NCBI RefSeq assembly: GCF_023515995.1
Contig: NZ_CP097320.1
Span: forward strand, 4,650,001 to 4,714,000
DNA from: Candidatus Mycobacterium methanotrophicum
Lineage (GTDB): Bacteria; Actinomycetota; Actinomycetes; Mycobacteriales; Mycobacteriaceae
DNA length: 64,000 bases
Direction of reading: 5' to 3'
Shown: piece by piece, positions 33,201 through 42,273 of the stretch
Numbering within the stretch: position 1 is the first letter of the stretch
Layout of the letters: each line of letters opens with the position of its first letter
Translations under genes and position numbers: made by a program
The notes under the pieces: generated by a model
Seen by the model: the letters and a program-made list of their open reading frames with translations, nothing else
What the model was told of the DNA's origin: nothing
Databases searched by the model: none

Positions 33201-35653
33201 GGCGGCGGCGCGACAAGTCCGGGTGCGCCCGGCAGCGCCGGTGCCGGTCCCACCGGTCCCGCCGGCACTGTCGTGGGCGGCCCGATGGGGATCGTGATGC
33301 CGGGCGCCAGCTCAATTGTGGGCTGGATGACCGTCATCTGCGGCGGCGGCGGCGGCGCTACCGGCACCCCGGCGAAGCCACCGATTTCCCCTGGTTTGGC
33401 GAACGACTCGGTCGTGGTGCCCTTGAGCGCGCCGTCCATGGTGGCCTTCCAGATGTCGGCTGGCAGACCGGATCCATAGACCGGACCGCCCCACTTGGTG
33501 ACCAGTGGCTTGTCGCCGCTGACGGTGCCCACCCACACCGCCGTCGACAGCGACGGGGTGTAGCCGACCATCCAGGCATCCTTGTCGGCGTCGGTGTCAC
33601 CCAACTGTGTGGTGCCGGTCTTGGCCGCCGACGGCCGCCCGCCGGCCAACGCGTGACCGCGCGAATAGGCGGCGATCGGCTGCATCGCCGACGTGACGTT
33701 GTCCGCGACGTCCTTGCGGATCCGCTGTTCGCCGGACTTGGCGGAGTTGGCGGCGTCGAACAGCACCCGGCCCTCGGAGTTGACCACTTTCTGCACGAAA
33801 TGCGGTCGGTGATAGACCCCCGATGCGGCCAACGTCGCGTACGCCGAAGCCATGTCGATCACCCGAGTCTGATACTGGCCTAACACGATTCCGTTGTTGG
33901 GCGGGCCGCCCTTGCCGTCCTCGCTCAGCGTGTGCGCGACACCGGGGAAGCTTTCGGCGATGCCGGACTTGTGCGCCGCGTCGGCGACGTCCTCCGGACC
34001 GTTTTTCAACTTCAGCATCAGCCGGTAGTAGGAGGTGTTCAGCGACCGCTTGAGCGCCTCGGCGATATTGCAGGTTCCGCAGCTTTCGCCTTCGACGTTG
34101 GAGATCTTGATGCCGTTGACCGTCAGCGCGGAGCTGTCCACCTGATAGCCCAGGCCGATGCCCTGCTCCAGCGCGGCGATCAACGCGAACACCTTGAACG
34201 ACGACCCGGTCTGCAGGCCGGCTTGGGCGAAGTCGAACCCGTGCGCATCATCGCCGCCGTAATAGGCCTTCACGTCGCCGTTGTGCGGGTCGATGGACAC
34301 GACCGCGGTGCGCATGTCGGGCGCTTGACCTTCCATGTACTTTGACACCGCATCCTCTGCGGCTTTTTGCGCTTGCGGATCGATGGTGGTGGTGACGTCC
34401 AGGCCCTGGGTGTTGAGCGTCTGCTCGTCGATGTCGAACAGCTCGAGCAGCTCTCTGGTGACCTGCCGTTCGATCAGCCCGTCGGGCCCGCTGACCCGGT
34501 ATTGCGCGCGCGCCTTCTCGGGCGGCGCGGTCGGCGGAAACGCTTGGGCCGCGCGATCTCTCGGCGACAGCGCGCCGATGTCCACCATTCCGTCGAGCAC
34601 CCAGTTCCAGCGCGCCTTAGCGCTGGGGAGGTCCACCGCGGGGTCAAGCGTCGACGGGCGCTGGATCAGCGCGGCAAGCAGGGCGCCGTCGGCGATGGTG
34701 AGCTGATTGACCGGTTTGTCGAAGTAGGCGTTGGACGCCGAGGAAATCCCGTAGGCGCCTCGACCGAAGTAAATGATATTGAGATAGGCCTGCAGCACAT
34801 CGTCTTTGGACCACTCCCCCGACATCTTGGTCGCGATGACGAGTTCCTTGGCTTTGCGGATCAGCCCGCGCACCCCGGCACGCTGCGAGCCCACCAGCGC
34901 GTTCTTGACGTACTGCTGGGTGATCGTCGACCCGCCCTGGGTGTCGCCGCCGAAGATGTTGTTCTTGGCCGCCCGCGCGAAGCCGGTGAGCGAAAAGCCG
35001 GGGTTGGTGTAGAAGTTGCGGTCCTCGGCCGCGATCACCGCCTGGCGCACGTGCACCGGCACCTGGTCGATGCCAACGTCCTCGCGATTGCCTTCCGGCG
35101 GAACGATTTTGGCTAGCTCTGAGCCGTCACTGGCCAGGATTGTCGACACCTGATTGGTGCGGATGTCGCCGGGTTTGGGGATGTCGACGATGAAGTAGGC
35201 CATCGCGAAGGTGACGATCGGCAACAGCAGCAGGACCGCGGCGCCGACGTAGAGGCCGCGACGCACCCACAGCCAGTTGACGCGGTGGATCCAGCCCCAG
35301 TCCGGCGATGGCAGCGTCCGCCGCCGGGCGCCGAGCGGACCGGGCGGCCGGCCGCCGCCCCCGCCGGAGGGCTGGCCGTGATGCGGCGGCGGCCTGCCGT
35401 CCAAGGCGGCCGCAGCTAACTCCAGCGGGTCGAACCGACCCGCTGCTTCGGTCGGCTGGCGACTGTCCAAAGCGGCCTTGACCGCCTCGATCGGATCGCG
35501 CTCGTCGCGGACCGGAGGCAGGATCGCGGTCAACCGGTCGTCGGGGGGAAGCGATGGGCGCCGTCGGGCTGGTGAGTGCTTGGGCCCGCCGTCGGCCCCC
35601 GTCCGGCTCGGGTTTCCGGTGGCCGAGTGGTCTTGCTGCGCTTCGTTATTCAC
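33197..35653 (-). CDS. ponA1: Bifunctional penicillin-binding protein 1A (class A PBP)
   Basis: 818 residues from GTG 35653. It has a disordered Pro-rich cytoplasmic start, one membrane helix (GLYVGAAVLLLLPIVTFAMA), a GT51 glycosyltransferase domain (VIAAEDRNFYTNPGFSLTGF, GGSTITQQYVKNAL) and a transpeptidase domain with SSFK (active Ser, in TGSSFKVFAL), SLN (KRSLNTSYYR) and KTGT (AAKTGTTQL). The Pro-rich C-terminal tail (PVAPPPPPQMTV) resembles the M. tuberculosis protein, where it binds the hydrolase RipA. It polymerises and crosslinks peptidoglycan at the poles. It overlaps the upstream small gene by 8 bases. Confidence 0.96.
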   Translation of the reverse strand: MNNEAQQDHSATGNPSRTGADGGPKHSPARRRPSLPPDDRLTAILPPVRDERDPIEAVKAALDSRQPTEAAGRFDPLELAAAALDGRPPPHHGQPSGGGGGRPPGPLGARRRTLPSPDWGWIHRVNWLWVRRGLYVGAAVLLLLPIVTFAMAYFIVDIPKPGDIRTNQVSTILASDGSELAKIVPPEGNREDVGIDQVPVHVRQAVIAAEDRNFYTNPGFSLTGFARAAKNNIFGGDTQGGSTITQQYVKNALVGSQRAGVRGLIRKAKELVIATKMSGEWSKDDVLQAYLNIIYFGRGAYGISSASNAYFDKPVNQLTIADGALLAALIQRPSTLDPAVDLPSAKARWNWVLDGMVDIGALSPRDRAAQAFPPTAPPEKARAQYRVSGPDGLIERQVTRELLELFDIDEQTLNTQGLDVTTTIDPQAQKAAEDAVSKYMEGQAPDMRTAVVSIDPHNGDVKAYYGGDDAHGFDFAQAGLQTGSSFKVFALIAALEQGIGLGYQVDSSALTVNGIKISNVEGESCGTCNIAEALKRSLNTSYYRLMLKLKNGPEDVADAAHKSGIAESFPGVAHTLSEDGKGGPPNNGIVLGQYQTRVIDMASAYATLAASGVYHRPHFVQKVVNSEGRVLFDAANSAKSGEQRIRKDVADNVTSAMQPIAAYSRGHALAGGRPSAAKTGTTQLGDTDADKDAWMVGYTPSLSTAVWVGTVSGDKPLVTKWGGPVYGSGLPADIWKATMDGALKGTTTESFAKPGEIGGFAGVPVAPPPPPQMTVIQPTIELAPGITIPIGPPTTVPAGPVGPAPALPGAPGLVAPPP

Positions 35654-36062
35654 TGGCCGTGCGGGCGCCGTTACGTGCTGCCCGAGTGCCCTTGGGAGGG
35701 CGCGCCGCGCCGAGCACGTACGACTTGACCAAGTGATTCCAACTGCAGGTCCGGCATACCTCCACCACGTGCACGGAGAACTCGTCGAAACGCGAGGCCA
35801 GCGTTACCAGCTCTTCGGCTGTGCGGGCCGACCCGGAAACCGGGCCGAGGTGGTCGCCGAAAACCCACGACACCAGGGTGAGCTGCTCTTTGCGGCAGAT
35901 GGGGCACATCACCGCGCTGAGCTTGCCGTGGAACTTCGCTGCGCGCAGCAAGTACGGATTGGCGTCGCACACATCGGAGACGCCGGTTCGCCCCGAATAC
36001 ACCTCGGTCAGCAGGGAGCGCCGCCGAAGCGCGTAATCGACCACCTGTCGCTGCAATCGCAC
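35646..36062 (-). CDS. Conserved actinobacterial protein with zinc-binding cysteines (Rv0049-like)
   Basis: 138 residues from GTG 36062 (VRLQRQVVDYALRRRSLLTE). Two Cys pairs, AVMCPICRKEQLTL and VVEVCRTCSWNHLVKSY, look like a zinc ribbon. The C-terminal tail is basic. The function is unknown. It is fixed next to ponA1 in mycobacteria and its stop lies inside the ponA1 start region, so it may help control cell wall synthesis; that is inference. Confidence 0.88.
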   Translation of the reverse strand: MRLQRQVVDYALRRRSLLTEVYSGRTGVSDVCDANPYLLRAAKFHGKLSAVMCPICRKEQLTLVSWVFGDHLGPVSGSARTAEELVTLASRFDEFSVHVVEVCRTCSWNHLVKSYVLGAARPPKGTRAARNGARTASE

Positions 36063-36446
36063 GATGACCAGAGTACGTCCGAAGCACCGATGCCGAGAGC
36101 TGGCCCGGCCACACCGTATGCCGCAGGCGCCGCGGCCGCTTCTGCCGTCCTCGCGCGTTGAGCAGGACCGTCGCCTCCCCGCTGAGCACCGCAGTCGCGG
36201 CCCCTGTCCGCGGGCGTGCCACGGTGCGCCGTGGTCTGCCGCGGGATGAGGCCGGCCAGGATCAGGTGCCGTGCGCGCCTTTGGACCAGGCGGTGGTGTC
36301 GGCTGGGCCAAGATCGGCTGAACAGTGCCCGAACGCCTACTTGACACCAACTGGAGTGGTGGCCGAATATATCGGGGCGATACTATGACGCGAGAGGTCG
36401 AAACGTCGTAACAGCCAGAGCAAACCAGGGCAAAGGAGGTGGCTCG
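36063..36446. other. Divergent intergenic region between the Rv0049-like gene and padR
   Basis: About 380 bases with no supported gene. It must contain the promoter of the ponA1 group leftward and of padR-ino1 rightward. GGCAAAGGAGGTGGCTCG just before ATG 36447 is a strong ribosome site for padR. Confidence 0.5.
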
Positions 36447-36989
36447 ATGCTGGAGCTCGCCATCCTGGGACTCTTGCTCGAGTCACCCATGCACGGCTAC
36501 GAGCTGCGCAAACGGCTGACCGGCCTGCTGGGAGCCTTCCGGGCGTTTTCCTACGGTTCGCTTTACCCCGCCCTGCGGCGGATGCAGGCAGACGGGTTGA
36601 TCGCCGAGAACGCCGCCCCCGCCGGGACGCCGGTGCGGCGCGCTCGGCGCGTCTACGAATTGACCGATGCCGGCCGCAACCGCTTCACCAAGCTGGTGGC
36701 CGACACCGGTCCGCACAACTACACCGATGACGGCTTCGGTGTGCACCTGGCTTTCTTCAACCGCACTCCCGCCGAGGCGCGGATGCGGATCCTTGAGGGC
36801 CGCCGTCGCCAGGTGGAAGAACGTCGGGAGGGCCTGCGCGAAGCAATTGCGCGGGCCAGTAACTCGCTCGACCGCTATACCCGTCAGTTGCACCAACTCG
36901 GGCTGGAGTCGAGCGAACGCGAGGTCAATTGGCTCAACGAGCTGATCGCGGCCGAGCGGCTAGCGCAACGAGGCGCCGAGCAGGCATAG
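36447..36989 (+). CDS. PadR-family transcriptional regulator (Rv0047c-like)
   Basis: 180 residues behind a strong AAAGGAGGTGG. The winged helix (LAILGLLLESPMHGYELRKR, YGSLYPALRRMQADGLIAEN, VYELTDAGRNRF) is of the PadR type. A helical C-terminal domain with RRRQVEERREGLREAIARAS serves for dimerisation. It lies 53 bp before ino1 in the same direction and likely regulates it or a linked operon; the ligand is not known. Confidence 0.92.
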   Translation: MLELAILGLLLESPMHGYELRKRLTGLLGAFRAFSYGSLYPALRRMQADGLIAENAAPAGTPVRRARRVYELTDAGRNRFTKLVADTGPHNYTDDGFGVHLAFFNRTPAEARMRILEGRRRQVEERREGLREAIARASNSLDRYTRQLHQLGLESSEREVNWLNELIAAERLAQRGAEQA

Positions 36990-37042
36990 CGCCGAGTAGT
37001 CCACCACATCACCACACAGATAAGAGCTAAGGAGAACGCCGC

Positions 37043-38149
37043 ATGAGTGAGCATGAGGCACGACAGGCGCCTGGGGCGCAGCCCGAAATCCGGGTCGCCA
37101 TTGTCGGTGTCGGCAACTGCGCGTCCTCGCTGGTTCAGGGCGTGCAGTACTACTACGACGCCGACGAGAACAGCACCGTGCCCGGCTTGATGCACGTGAA
37201 GTTCGGCCAGTACCACGTCCGCGACGTCAAGTTCGTCGCCGCGTTCGACGTGGACGCCAAGAAGGTCGGCTTCGATTTGTCCGAGGCGATTTTCGCGTCG
37301 GAGAACAACACCATCAAGATCGCCGACGTGCCGCCCACCAACGTGACGGTGCAGCGCGGCCCGACGCTGGACGGCATCGGCAAGTACTACGCCGACACCA
37401 TCGACGTGTCGGACGCCGAGGCCGTCGACGTGGTGAAGGTGCTCCGCGACGCCGAGGTCGACGTGCTGGTCTCCTACCTGCCGGTGGGCTCGGAAGAGGC
37501 CGACAAGTTCTACGCCCAGTGCGCGATCGACGCCGGGGTGGCCTTCGTCAACGCACTGCCGGTGTTCATCGCCTCCGACCCGGTGTGGGCGGCCAAGTTC
37601 GCCGACGCCGGCGTCCCGATCGTCGGTGACGACATCAAGAGCCAGGTCGGCGCGACCATCACCCACCGCGTGATGGCCAAGCTGTTCGAGGACCGCGGCG
37701 TGCAGCTGGACCGCACCATGCAGCTCAATGTCGGTGGCAACATGGACTTCCTGAACATGCTCGAACGCGAGCGGCTGGAGTCGAAAAAGATCTCCAAGAC
37801 CCGGGCCGTCACGTCGAACCTGCAGCGAGAGTTCAAAACCAAGGACGTCCACATCGGCCCGTCCGACCACGTCAGCTGGCTCGACGACCGCAAGTGGGCG
37901 TACGTCCGGCTGGAAGGCCGAGCGTTCGGCGACGTGCCGTTGAACCTGGAGTACAAGCTTGAGGTGTGGGACTCACCGAACTCGGCCGGCGTCATCATCG
38001 ACGCCGTCCGGGCGGCCAAGACCGCCCAAGACCGCGGCGTCGGCGGACCGGTGATCCCGGCGTCGGCGTATCTGATGAAGAGCCCGCCGCAGCAGCTGCC
38101 CGACGACGTCGCGCGCACCCAGCTCGAAGAGTTCATCATCGGCGGTTAG
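37043..38149 (+). CDS. ino1: Inositol-3-phosphate synthase
   Basis: 368 residues. The Rossmann start IRVAIVGVGNCASSLVQGVQ binds NAD; NVGGNMDFLNMLERERLESK, SDHVSWLDDRKWAYVRLEGR and LEYKLEVWDSPNSAGVIIDA are family marks. The enzyme turns glucose-6-phosphate into inositol-1-phosphate, the first step to phosphatidylinositol, mannosides (PIM/LAM) and mycothiol. A clear AAGGAGAACGCCGC site precedes the ATG. The gene is essential in M. tuberculosis without added inositol. Confidence 0.97.
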   Translation: MSEHEARQAPGAQPEIRVAIVGVGNCASSLVQGVQYYYDADENSTVPGLMHVKFGQYHVRDVKFVAAFDVDAKKVGFDLSEAIFASENNTIKIADVPPTNVTVQRGPTLDGIGKYYADTIDVSDAEAVDVVKVLRDAEVDVLVSYLPVGSEEADKFYAQCAIDAGVAFVNALPVFIASDPVWAAKFADAGVPIVGDDIKSQVGATITHRVMAKLFEDRGVQLDRTMQLNVGGNMDFLNMLERERLESKKISKTRAVTSNLQREFKTKDVHIGPSDHVSWLDDRKWAYVRLEGRAFGDVPLNLEYKLEVWDSPNSAGVIIDAVRAAKTAQDRGVGGPVIPASAYLMKSPPQQLPDDVARTQLEEFIIGG

Positions 38150-38200
38150 CTCGAGCGGTTGAATTCACGCCCGTCACACGAAATTCGGGTGTGCCAATGT

Positions 38201-38268
38201 GCCCGGCTCACAGCGACAACGCGGTGGCACCCGCCGGCTTCATCGGAGGCTGTCGCTCAGAGCCGGGC
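38201..38268. terminator. Strong inverted repeat 3' of ino1, probable terminator
   Basis: The left arm GCCCGGCTCACAGCGACA (38201-38218) pairs with TGTCGCTCAGAGCCGGGC (38251-38268) at 16 of 18 positions, with a 32-base loop that itself can fold. No T run follows, which is common for mycobacterial terminators. It lies 52 bp after the ino1 stop. Confidence 0.55.
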
Positions 38269-38322
38269 AAAAACCCCACACCTGATCTCTAGTGACTGGA
38301 GTGGTTTCGATTTCGTAGTGTC

Positions 38323-38460
38323 ATGGTCGTGACGCAAATCTCCGACGGCGACCGGGCCGCGTGCAGCGGCTGCGCTGACCGGACGGCCGAGGTCATGCTG
38401 ACCGAACTGGTTCGGCGTGGCGTGCTTTCACCGTCGGACAGGTCCGCAGCCGCGTTCTAA
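38323..38460 (+). CDS. Possible 45-residue small protein upstream of the ABC transporter
   Basis: ATG 38323 to TAA 38460: MVVTQISDGDRAACSGCADR, then TAEVMLTELVRRGVLSPSDR. It has a CSGC pair and a predicted helix. The stop is 20 bases before the transporter gene, so it could be a leader peptide or small first gene. I do not recognise it, and chance is possible at this GC content. Confidence 0.35.
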   Translation: MVVTQISDGDRAACSGCADRTAEVMLTELVRRGVLSPSDRSAAAF

Positions 38461-38480
38461 CCGCCGGTACGTTCGCGGGT

Positions 38481-40265
38481 ATGAACCTCACCGCCGCAAA
38501 GCTGCTTGCGCTGATCGCCACGATCGTGCTGACCTGCAGCCTGGCTTCGGTTCCGCTGGCCACCGCCGACACCAACCAGTGCGCGGCGTCCGGGGAGGAC
38601 GGCGCGGTGAGGTTGCCGAGGAAACTGGCCGCCTCGCACCGCGCACGCAACGACAAGTACACGACCGCCACCGTCGAGCCGCTGAGTTCGGTGCACATCG
38701 GCGCGCTGGGGCTGCATACGCCCGGCACGCTGACCGTCGGCACCCTCACGCAGTCTCCCCCGACCAGTTGCATCAACCCCGCCGGGCACTACACCGGTTA
38801 CGACAACGAGCTGCTGCGGGCCATCGCCGCAAAGCTGGGACTGAAGGTCGCCTTCGTCGGCACCGACTTCTTCGGGCTGCTCGCGCAGGTTGCGTCGCGG
38901 CGCTTCGACGTCGGCTCGGCGTCGATCATGGCCACCGAAGCGCGCCGGCGCACGGTCACCTTCACCAACGGCTACGACTTCGGCTACTTATCGCTGGTCG
39001 TGCCGTCCGGTTCGGCGATCGGCGGGTTCGACGACCTGGCCGCCGGGCAGCGGATCGGCGTCGTGCAGGGCACCGTCGAGGAGGCCTACGTCGTCGACGC
39101 CCTGCACTTGCAGCCGGTGAAGTTCCCCGACTTCACCACCGTCTACACCAGCGTGAAGACCCATCAGATCGACGCGTGGGTAGCGCCGGCGATGGAGGCG
39201 ACCGACGTGATGCGGCCCGGCGATCCCGCCGCGATCGCCGGCTACACGTTCGGCCTGGGTAACTACGTGGCCTACGCGGTCGCTAAAGACAACCAGCCGT
39301 TGGTCGCTGCGCTGAACGCCGGCTTGGACGCCGTGATCGCCGACGGCACCTGGTCGAAGCTGTACACCGACTGGGTGCCGCGGGCGTTGCCGCCCGACTG
39401 GCATCCGGGCTCCAAGGCGGCGTTGACACCGCACCTGCCGGACTTCGCGGTGATCGCCGAACGCCACCACCGCGCGCCGGACGAAGCGGGCCCGCCCAAA
39501 TCCACACTGGCCCAGTTGCGGGACTCGTTCTTCGACTGGAGCCTCTACCGGCAGACCATCCCGGTGCTGCTGAAGACGGGACTGCCCAACACGCTGATTC
39601 TGACCGTCAGCTCCAGCGTCATCGGCCTGGTTATCGGCATGGCGCTGGCGATCGCCGGTATTTCCCGTCTCCGCTGGCTGCGGTGGCCGGCGCGGGTGTA
39701 CACCGACATTTTCCGCGGCCTGCCCGAAGTGGTGATCATCCTGCTGATCGGCCTGGGCATCGGGCCGCTCGTCGGCGGGCTGACCAACAGCAATCCCTAC
39801 CCGCTGGGCATCGCCGCACTGGGGCTGACCGCGGCGGCCTATGTCGGCGAGATCTTGCGCTCCGGCATCCAAAGTGTCGAGCCCGGCCAGCTCGACGCCG
39901 CCCGGGCGCTGGGGCTGAGCTACCGCGCCTCGATGCAGCTGGTGGTGGTACCGCAAGGCATTCGCCGGGTGCTGCCCGCGCTGGTCAACCAGTTCATCGC
40001 GCTGCTGAAGGGCTCGGCGCTGGTGTACTTCCTGGGGCTTGTCGCCGGTCAACGCGAGCTGTTCGAGGTCGGCCGGGACTTCAACGCCCAGACCGGCAGC
40101 CTCTCACCGCTGGTGGCCGCGGGAATCTTCTACCTGATCTTGACTATCCCGCTGACCCATCTGGTGAACCACGTCGACCGCCGGCTTCGCCAGGGCCGGG
40201 CCGCGGCCGAGCCGGAGAACCCGCTCGACCGGATCGCCGCGACAACCAGCCAGGAGATGACGTGA
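38481..40265 (+). CDS. Amino-acid ABC transporter, fused substrate-binding protein and permease
   Basis: 594 residues. It has a signal-type N-terminus (LLALIATIVLTCSLASVPLA), an SBP_bac_3 domain at about 75-305 (GHYTGYDNELLRAIAAKLGL, RFDVGSASIMATEARRRTVT, FVGTDFFGLL), and then a BPD_transp_1 permease at about 365-570 (LPNTLILTVSSSVIGLVIGM, and the EAA-type loop GQLDAARALGLSYRASMQLV). Such fusions import polar amino acids, often glutamine, with an ATPase partner, which follows with a GTGA overlap. In H37Rv the space between ino1 and the marR gene holds other genes (Rv0043c-Rv0045c), so this is a lineage-specific content change. Confidence 0.9.
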   Translation: MNLTAAKLLALIATIVLTCSLASVPLATADTNQCAASGEDGAVRLPRKLAASHRARNDKYTTATVEPLSSVHIGALGLHTPGTLTVGTLTQSPPTSCINPAGHYTGYDNELLRAIAAKLGLKVAFVGTDFFGLLAQVASRRFDVGSASIMATEARRRTVTFTNGYDFGYLSLVVPSGSAIGGFDDLAAGQRIGVVQGTVEEAYVVDALHLQPVKFPDFTTVYTSVKTHQIDAWVAPAMEATDVMRPGDPAAIAGYTFGLGNYVAYAVAKDNQPLVAALNAGLDAVIADGTWSKLYTDWVPRALPPDWHPGSKAALTPHLPDFAVIAERHHRAPDEAGPPKSTLAQLRDSFFDWSLYRQTIPVLLKTGLPNTLILTVSSSVIGLVIGMALAIAGISRLRWLRWPARVYTDIFRGLPEVVIILLIGLGIGPLVGGLTNSNPYPLGIAALGLTAAAYVGEILRSGIQSVEPGQLDAARALGLSYRASMQLVVVPQGIRRVLPALVNQFIALLKGSALVYFLGLVAGQRELFEVGRDFNAQTGSLSPLVAAGIFYLILTIPLTHLVNHVDRRLRQGRAAAEPENPLDRIAATTSQEMT

Positions 40266-40996
40266 CGGTGCCGTCAGTTTCTTTGGCGGCCAAGGACATT
40301 CACTTGTCCTTCGGTCCCAATGCGGTGCTGCGCGGGGTCGATATCGACGCGCCGGCCGGCCGCACGGTGGCGGTGATCGGCCCGTCGGGCTCCGGCAAGT
40401 CGACCCTGCTGCGGGTGTTGAACCGGCTACACGAACCCGACCGCGGCGACGTCCTGCTCGACGGGCGGTCGGTGCTGGGCGACGATCCCAATCGGCTGCG
40501 GCAGCGGATTGGCACGGTGTTTCAGCATTTCAACCTCTTTCCGCATCGCAGCGTGCTGGACAACGTCACGCTGGCGCCGCGCAAGCTCAAGCGCCTGCAT
40601 GCCGACGAGGCCCGGGAACTGGCGCTGGCTCAGCTGGACCGGGTGGGCATGAAACACAAGGCCGATAGCCGTCCCGGCGCGCTGTCGGGTGGGCAGCAGC
40701 AAAGGGTCGCGATCGCCCGGGCGTTGGCGATGGCGCCACAGGTGGTGCTGTTCGACGAGGCCACGTCGGCGCTGGATCCCGAACTGGTCAAGGGCATTTT
40801 GGCGCTGATCGCGGATCTGGGCGCCGACGGCATGACCATGGTTGTCGTCACCCACGAAATGGGTTTTGCCAGCTCGACATCGGACGCGGTTGTCTTCATG
40901 GACCACGGTCAGGTGGTGGAAACCGGGCCGCCGGACCAGATTTTCGGGGCGGCAAGAACCGAGCGGTTGCAGCGCTTCTTGTCGCAGGTGCTTTGA
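40262..40996 (+). CDS. Amino-acid ABC transporter ATP-binding protein (GlnQ type)
   Basis: 244 residues from GTG 40262. Walker A GPSGSGKSTLLRVLN, Q-loop VFQHFNLFPH, signature LSGGQQQRVAIARALAM, Walker B VVLFDEATSALDPE and switch His in VTHEMGFA are all present. It powers the fused transporter encoded just before it, whose stop it overlaps. The complex should sit in the inner membrane and take up a polar amino acid. Confidence 0.93.
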   Translation: MTVPSVSLAAKDIHLSFGPNAVLRGVDIDAPAGRTVAVIGPSGSGKSTLLRVLNRLHEPDRGDVLLDGRSVLGDDPNRLRQRIGTVFQHFNLFPHRSVLDNVTLAPRKLKRLHADEARELALAQLDRVGMKHKADSRPGALSGGQQQRVAIARALAMAPQVVLFDEATSALDPELVKGILALIADLGADGMTMVVVTHEMGFASSTSDAVVFMDHGQVVETGPPDQIFGAARTERLQRFLSQVL

Positions 40997-41051
40997 GATC
41001 AGAAACGCTTTTCGGGCCGGTCAACGTCCAGACAGGTTAGACTGGCGAACT

Positions 41052-41561
41052 ATGGCGGAACGGGAAGCCACGGCGCCGGAGCTCACCGAGTTGGCTGAGG
41101 GTCTTCACCGCACGCTGTCGAAACTGTTTTCGATTCTGCGCCGGGGGGATCCCAGCGCCGGCGCCGCCACAGCAGGCGAACTGACGCTGGCCCAGCTGTC
41201 CATCCTGTTCACCCTGCTGGATCGGGGTCCGATCCGGATGACCGATCTGGCCGCGCATGAACGCGTCCGGACGCCCACCACCACTGTGGCGATCCGCAGG
41301 CTGGAGAAAATCGGCCTGGTGAAGCGCTCGCGTGACCCGTCGGACTTACGCGCCGTCCTCGTCGACATCACGCCGCGGGGGTTAGCCGTCCACCGCGAGT
41401 CGCTGACCAACCGCATCGGCGCGTTGGCGGCGCTACTCAGCCAGCTCGACGAGCCCGATTTGGAGACGCTGACCAAGGCGCTGGCGCCGCTGGAGCGGCT
41501 GGCGGCCAGCGAGCCGGTGACTAGCCCGGCGGCGGCCCGGGCTGCCGGCGAACAGGCCTGA
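41052..41561 (+). CDS. MarR-family transcriptional regulator (Rv0042c-like)
   Basis: 169 residues from ATG 41052. The winged helix is LAQLSILFTLLDRGPIRMTD, ERVRTPTTTVAIRRLEKIGL and VKRSRDPSDLRAVLVDITPR, the MarR wing with the Asp-x-Arg motif. N- and C-terminal helices would form the dimer. The ligand is unknown. It may control the adjacent SDR or itself. Confidence 0.88.
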   Translation: MAEREATAPELTELAEGLHRTLSKLFSILRRGDPSAGAATAGELTLAQLSILFTLLDRGPIRMTDLAAHERVRTPTTTVAIRRLEKIGLVKRSRDPSDLRAVLVDITPRGLAVHRESLTNRIGALAALLSQLDEPDLETLTKALAPLERLAASEPVTSPAAARAAGEQA

Positions 41562-41580
41562 CCGGCCGCGCTTGACAGAC

Positions 41581-42246
41581 ATGCCGACCGCGCTCATCAC
41601 CGGCGCCAGCCGGGGGATCGGCGCAGCCATCGCCACCGCCCTGGCGCCAACGCACACCCTGCTGTTGGCCGGACGGCCTTCACCCGCGCTGCAAGCCACC
41701 GCAGAACGGCTCGGCGCCACCACACTGCCGCTGGACCTGACCGACACCGATGCGATTCCTGCCGTCACCCGCTCCATCGGGGAGCTCGACGTGCTGGTCC
41801 ACAGCGCCGGGGTGTCGTTCCCGGGGCGGGTTGCCGAGTCCACCGTTGAACAGTGGCGCACCACCTTCGAGGTCAACCTTGTTGGCGCAGTGGCTCTTAC
41901 GCTCGTACTGCTGCCGGCTCTGCGGCGCACAGGAGGTCAGGCGGTGTTCATCAACTCCGGCTCAGGGCGCAAGGCGTCGCTGAAGATGGCCTCGTACTCC
42001 GCGAGCAAGTTCGCGCTGCGCGCGTTCGCCGACTCACTTCGCGAAAGCGAGCCGTCGCTGCGGGTCACCAGCGTCTACCCCGGTCGCACCGACACCGACA
42101 TGCAGCGTGAGCTGGTGTCCTTCGAGGGCGGCGACTACGATCCCGAGAAGTTCCTGCGACCGGACACCGTTGCCGAGGCGGTCGCCCACGCGGTGGCCAC
42201 CCCACCCGACGGCCACCTTCACGAGGTCGTAATCCGGCCCCGTTGA
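41581..42246 (+). CDS. Short-chain dehydrogenase/reductase
   Basis: 221 residues from ATG 41581 (TTG 41572 is also open). The cofactor motif TGASRGIGAAIA and catalytic YSASK (Ser in INSGSGRK, Tyr and Lys in MASYSASKFALRAF) are intact; LVHSAGVSF is the NNAG-type strand. It probably uses NADP(H). The substrate is unknown. It is in the same direction as, and 19 bp after, the marR gene, so it is likely co-transcribed. Confidence 0.88.
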   Translation: MPTALITGASRGIGAAIATALAPTHTLLLAGRPSPALQATAERLGATTLPLDLTDTDAIPAVTRSIGELDVLVHSAGVSFPGRVAESTVEQWRTTFEVNLVGAVALTLVLLPALRRTGGQAVFINSGSGRKASLKMASYSASKFALRAFADSLRESEPSLRVTSVYPGRTDTDMQRELVSFEGGDYDPEKFLRPDTVAEAVAHAVATPPDGHLHEVVIRPR

Positions 42247-42273
42247 GCGCGAGCAACTAGCGCGAGCAGGTTC

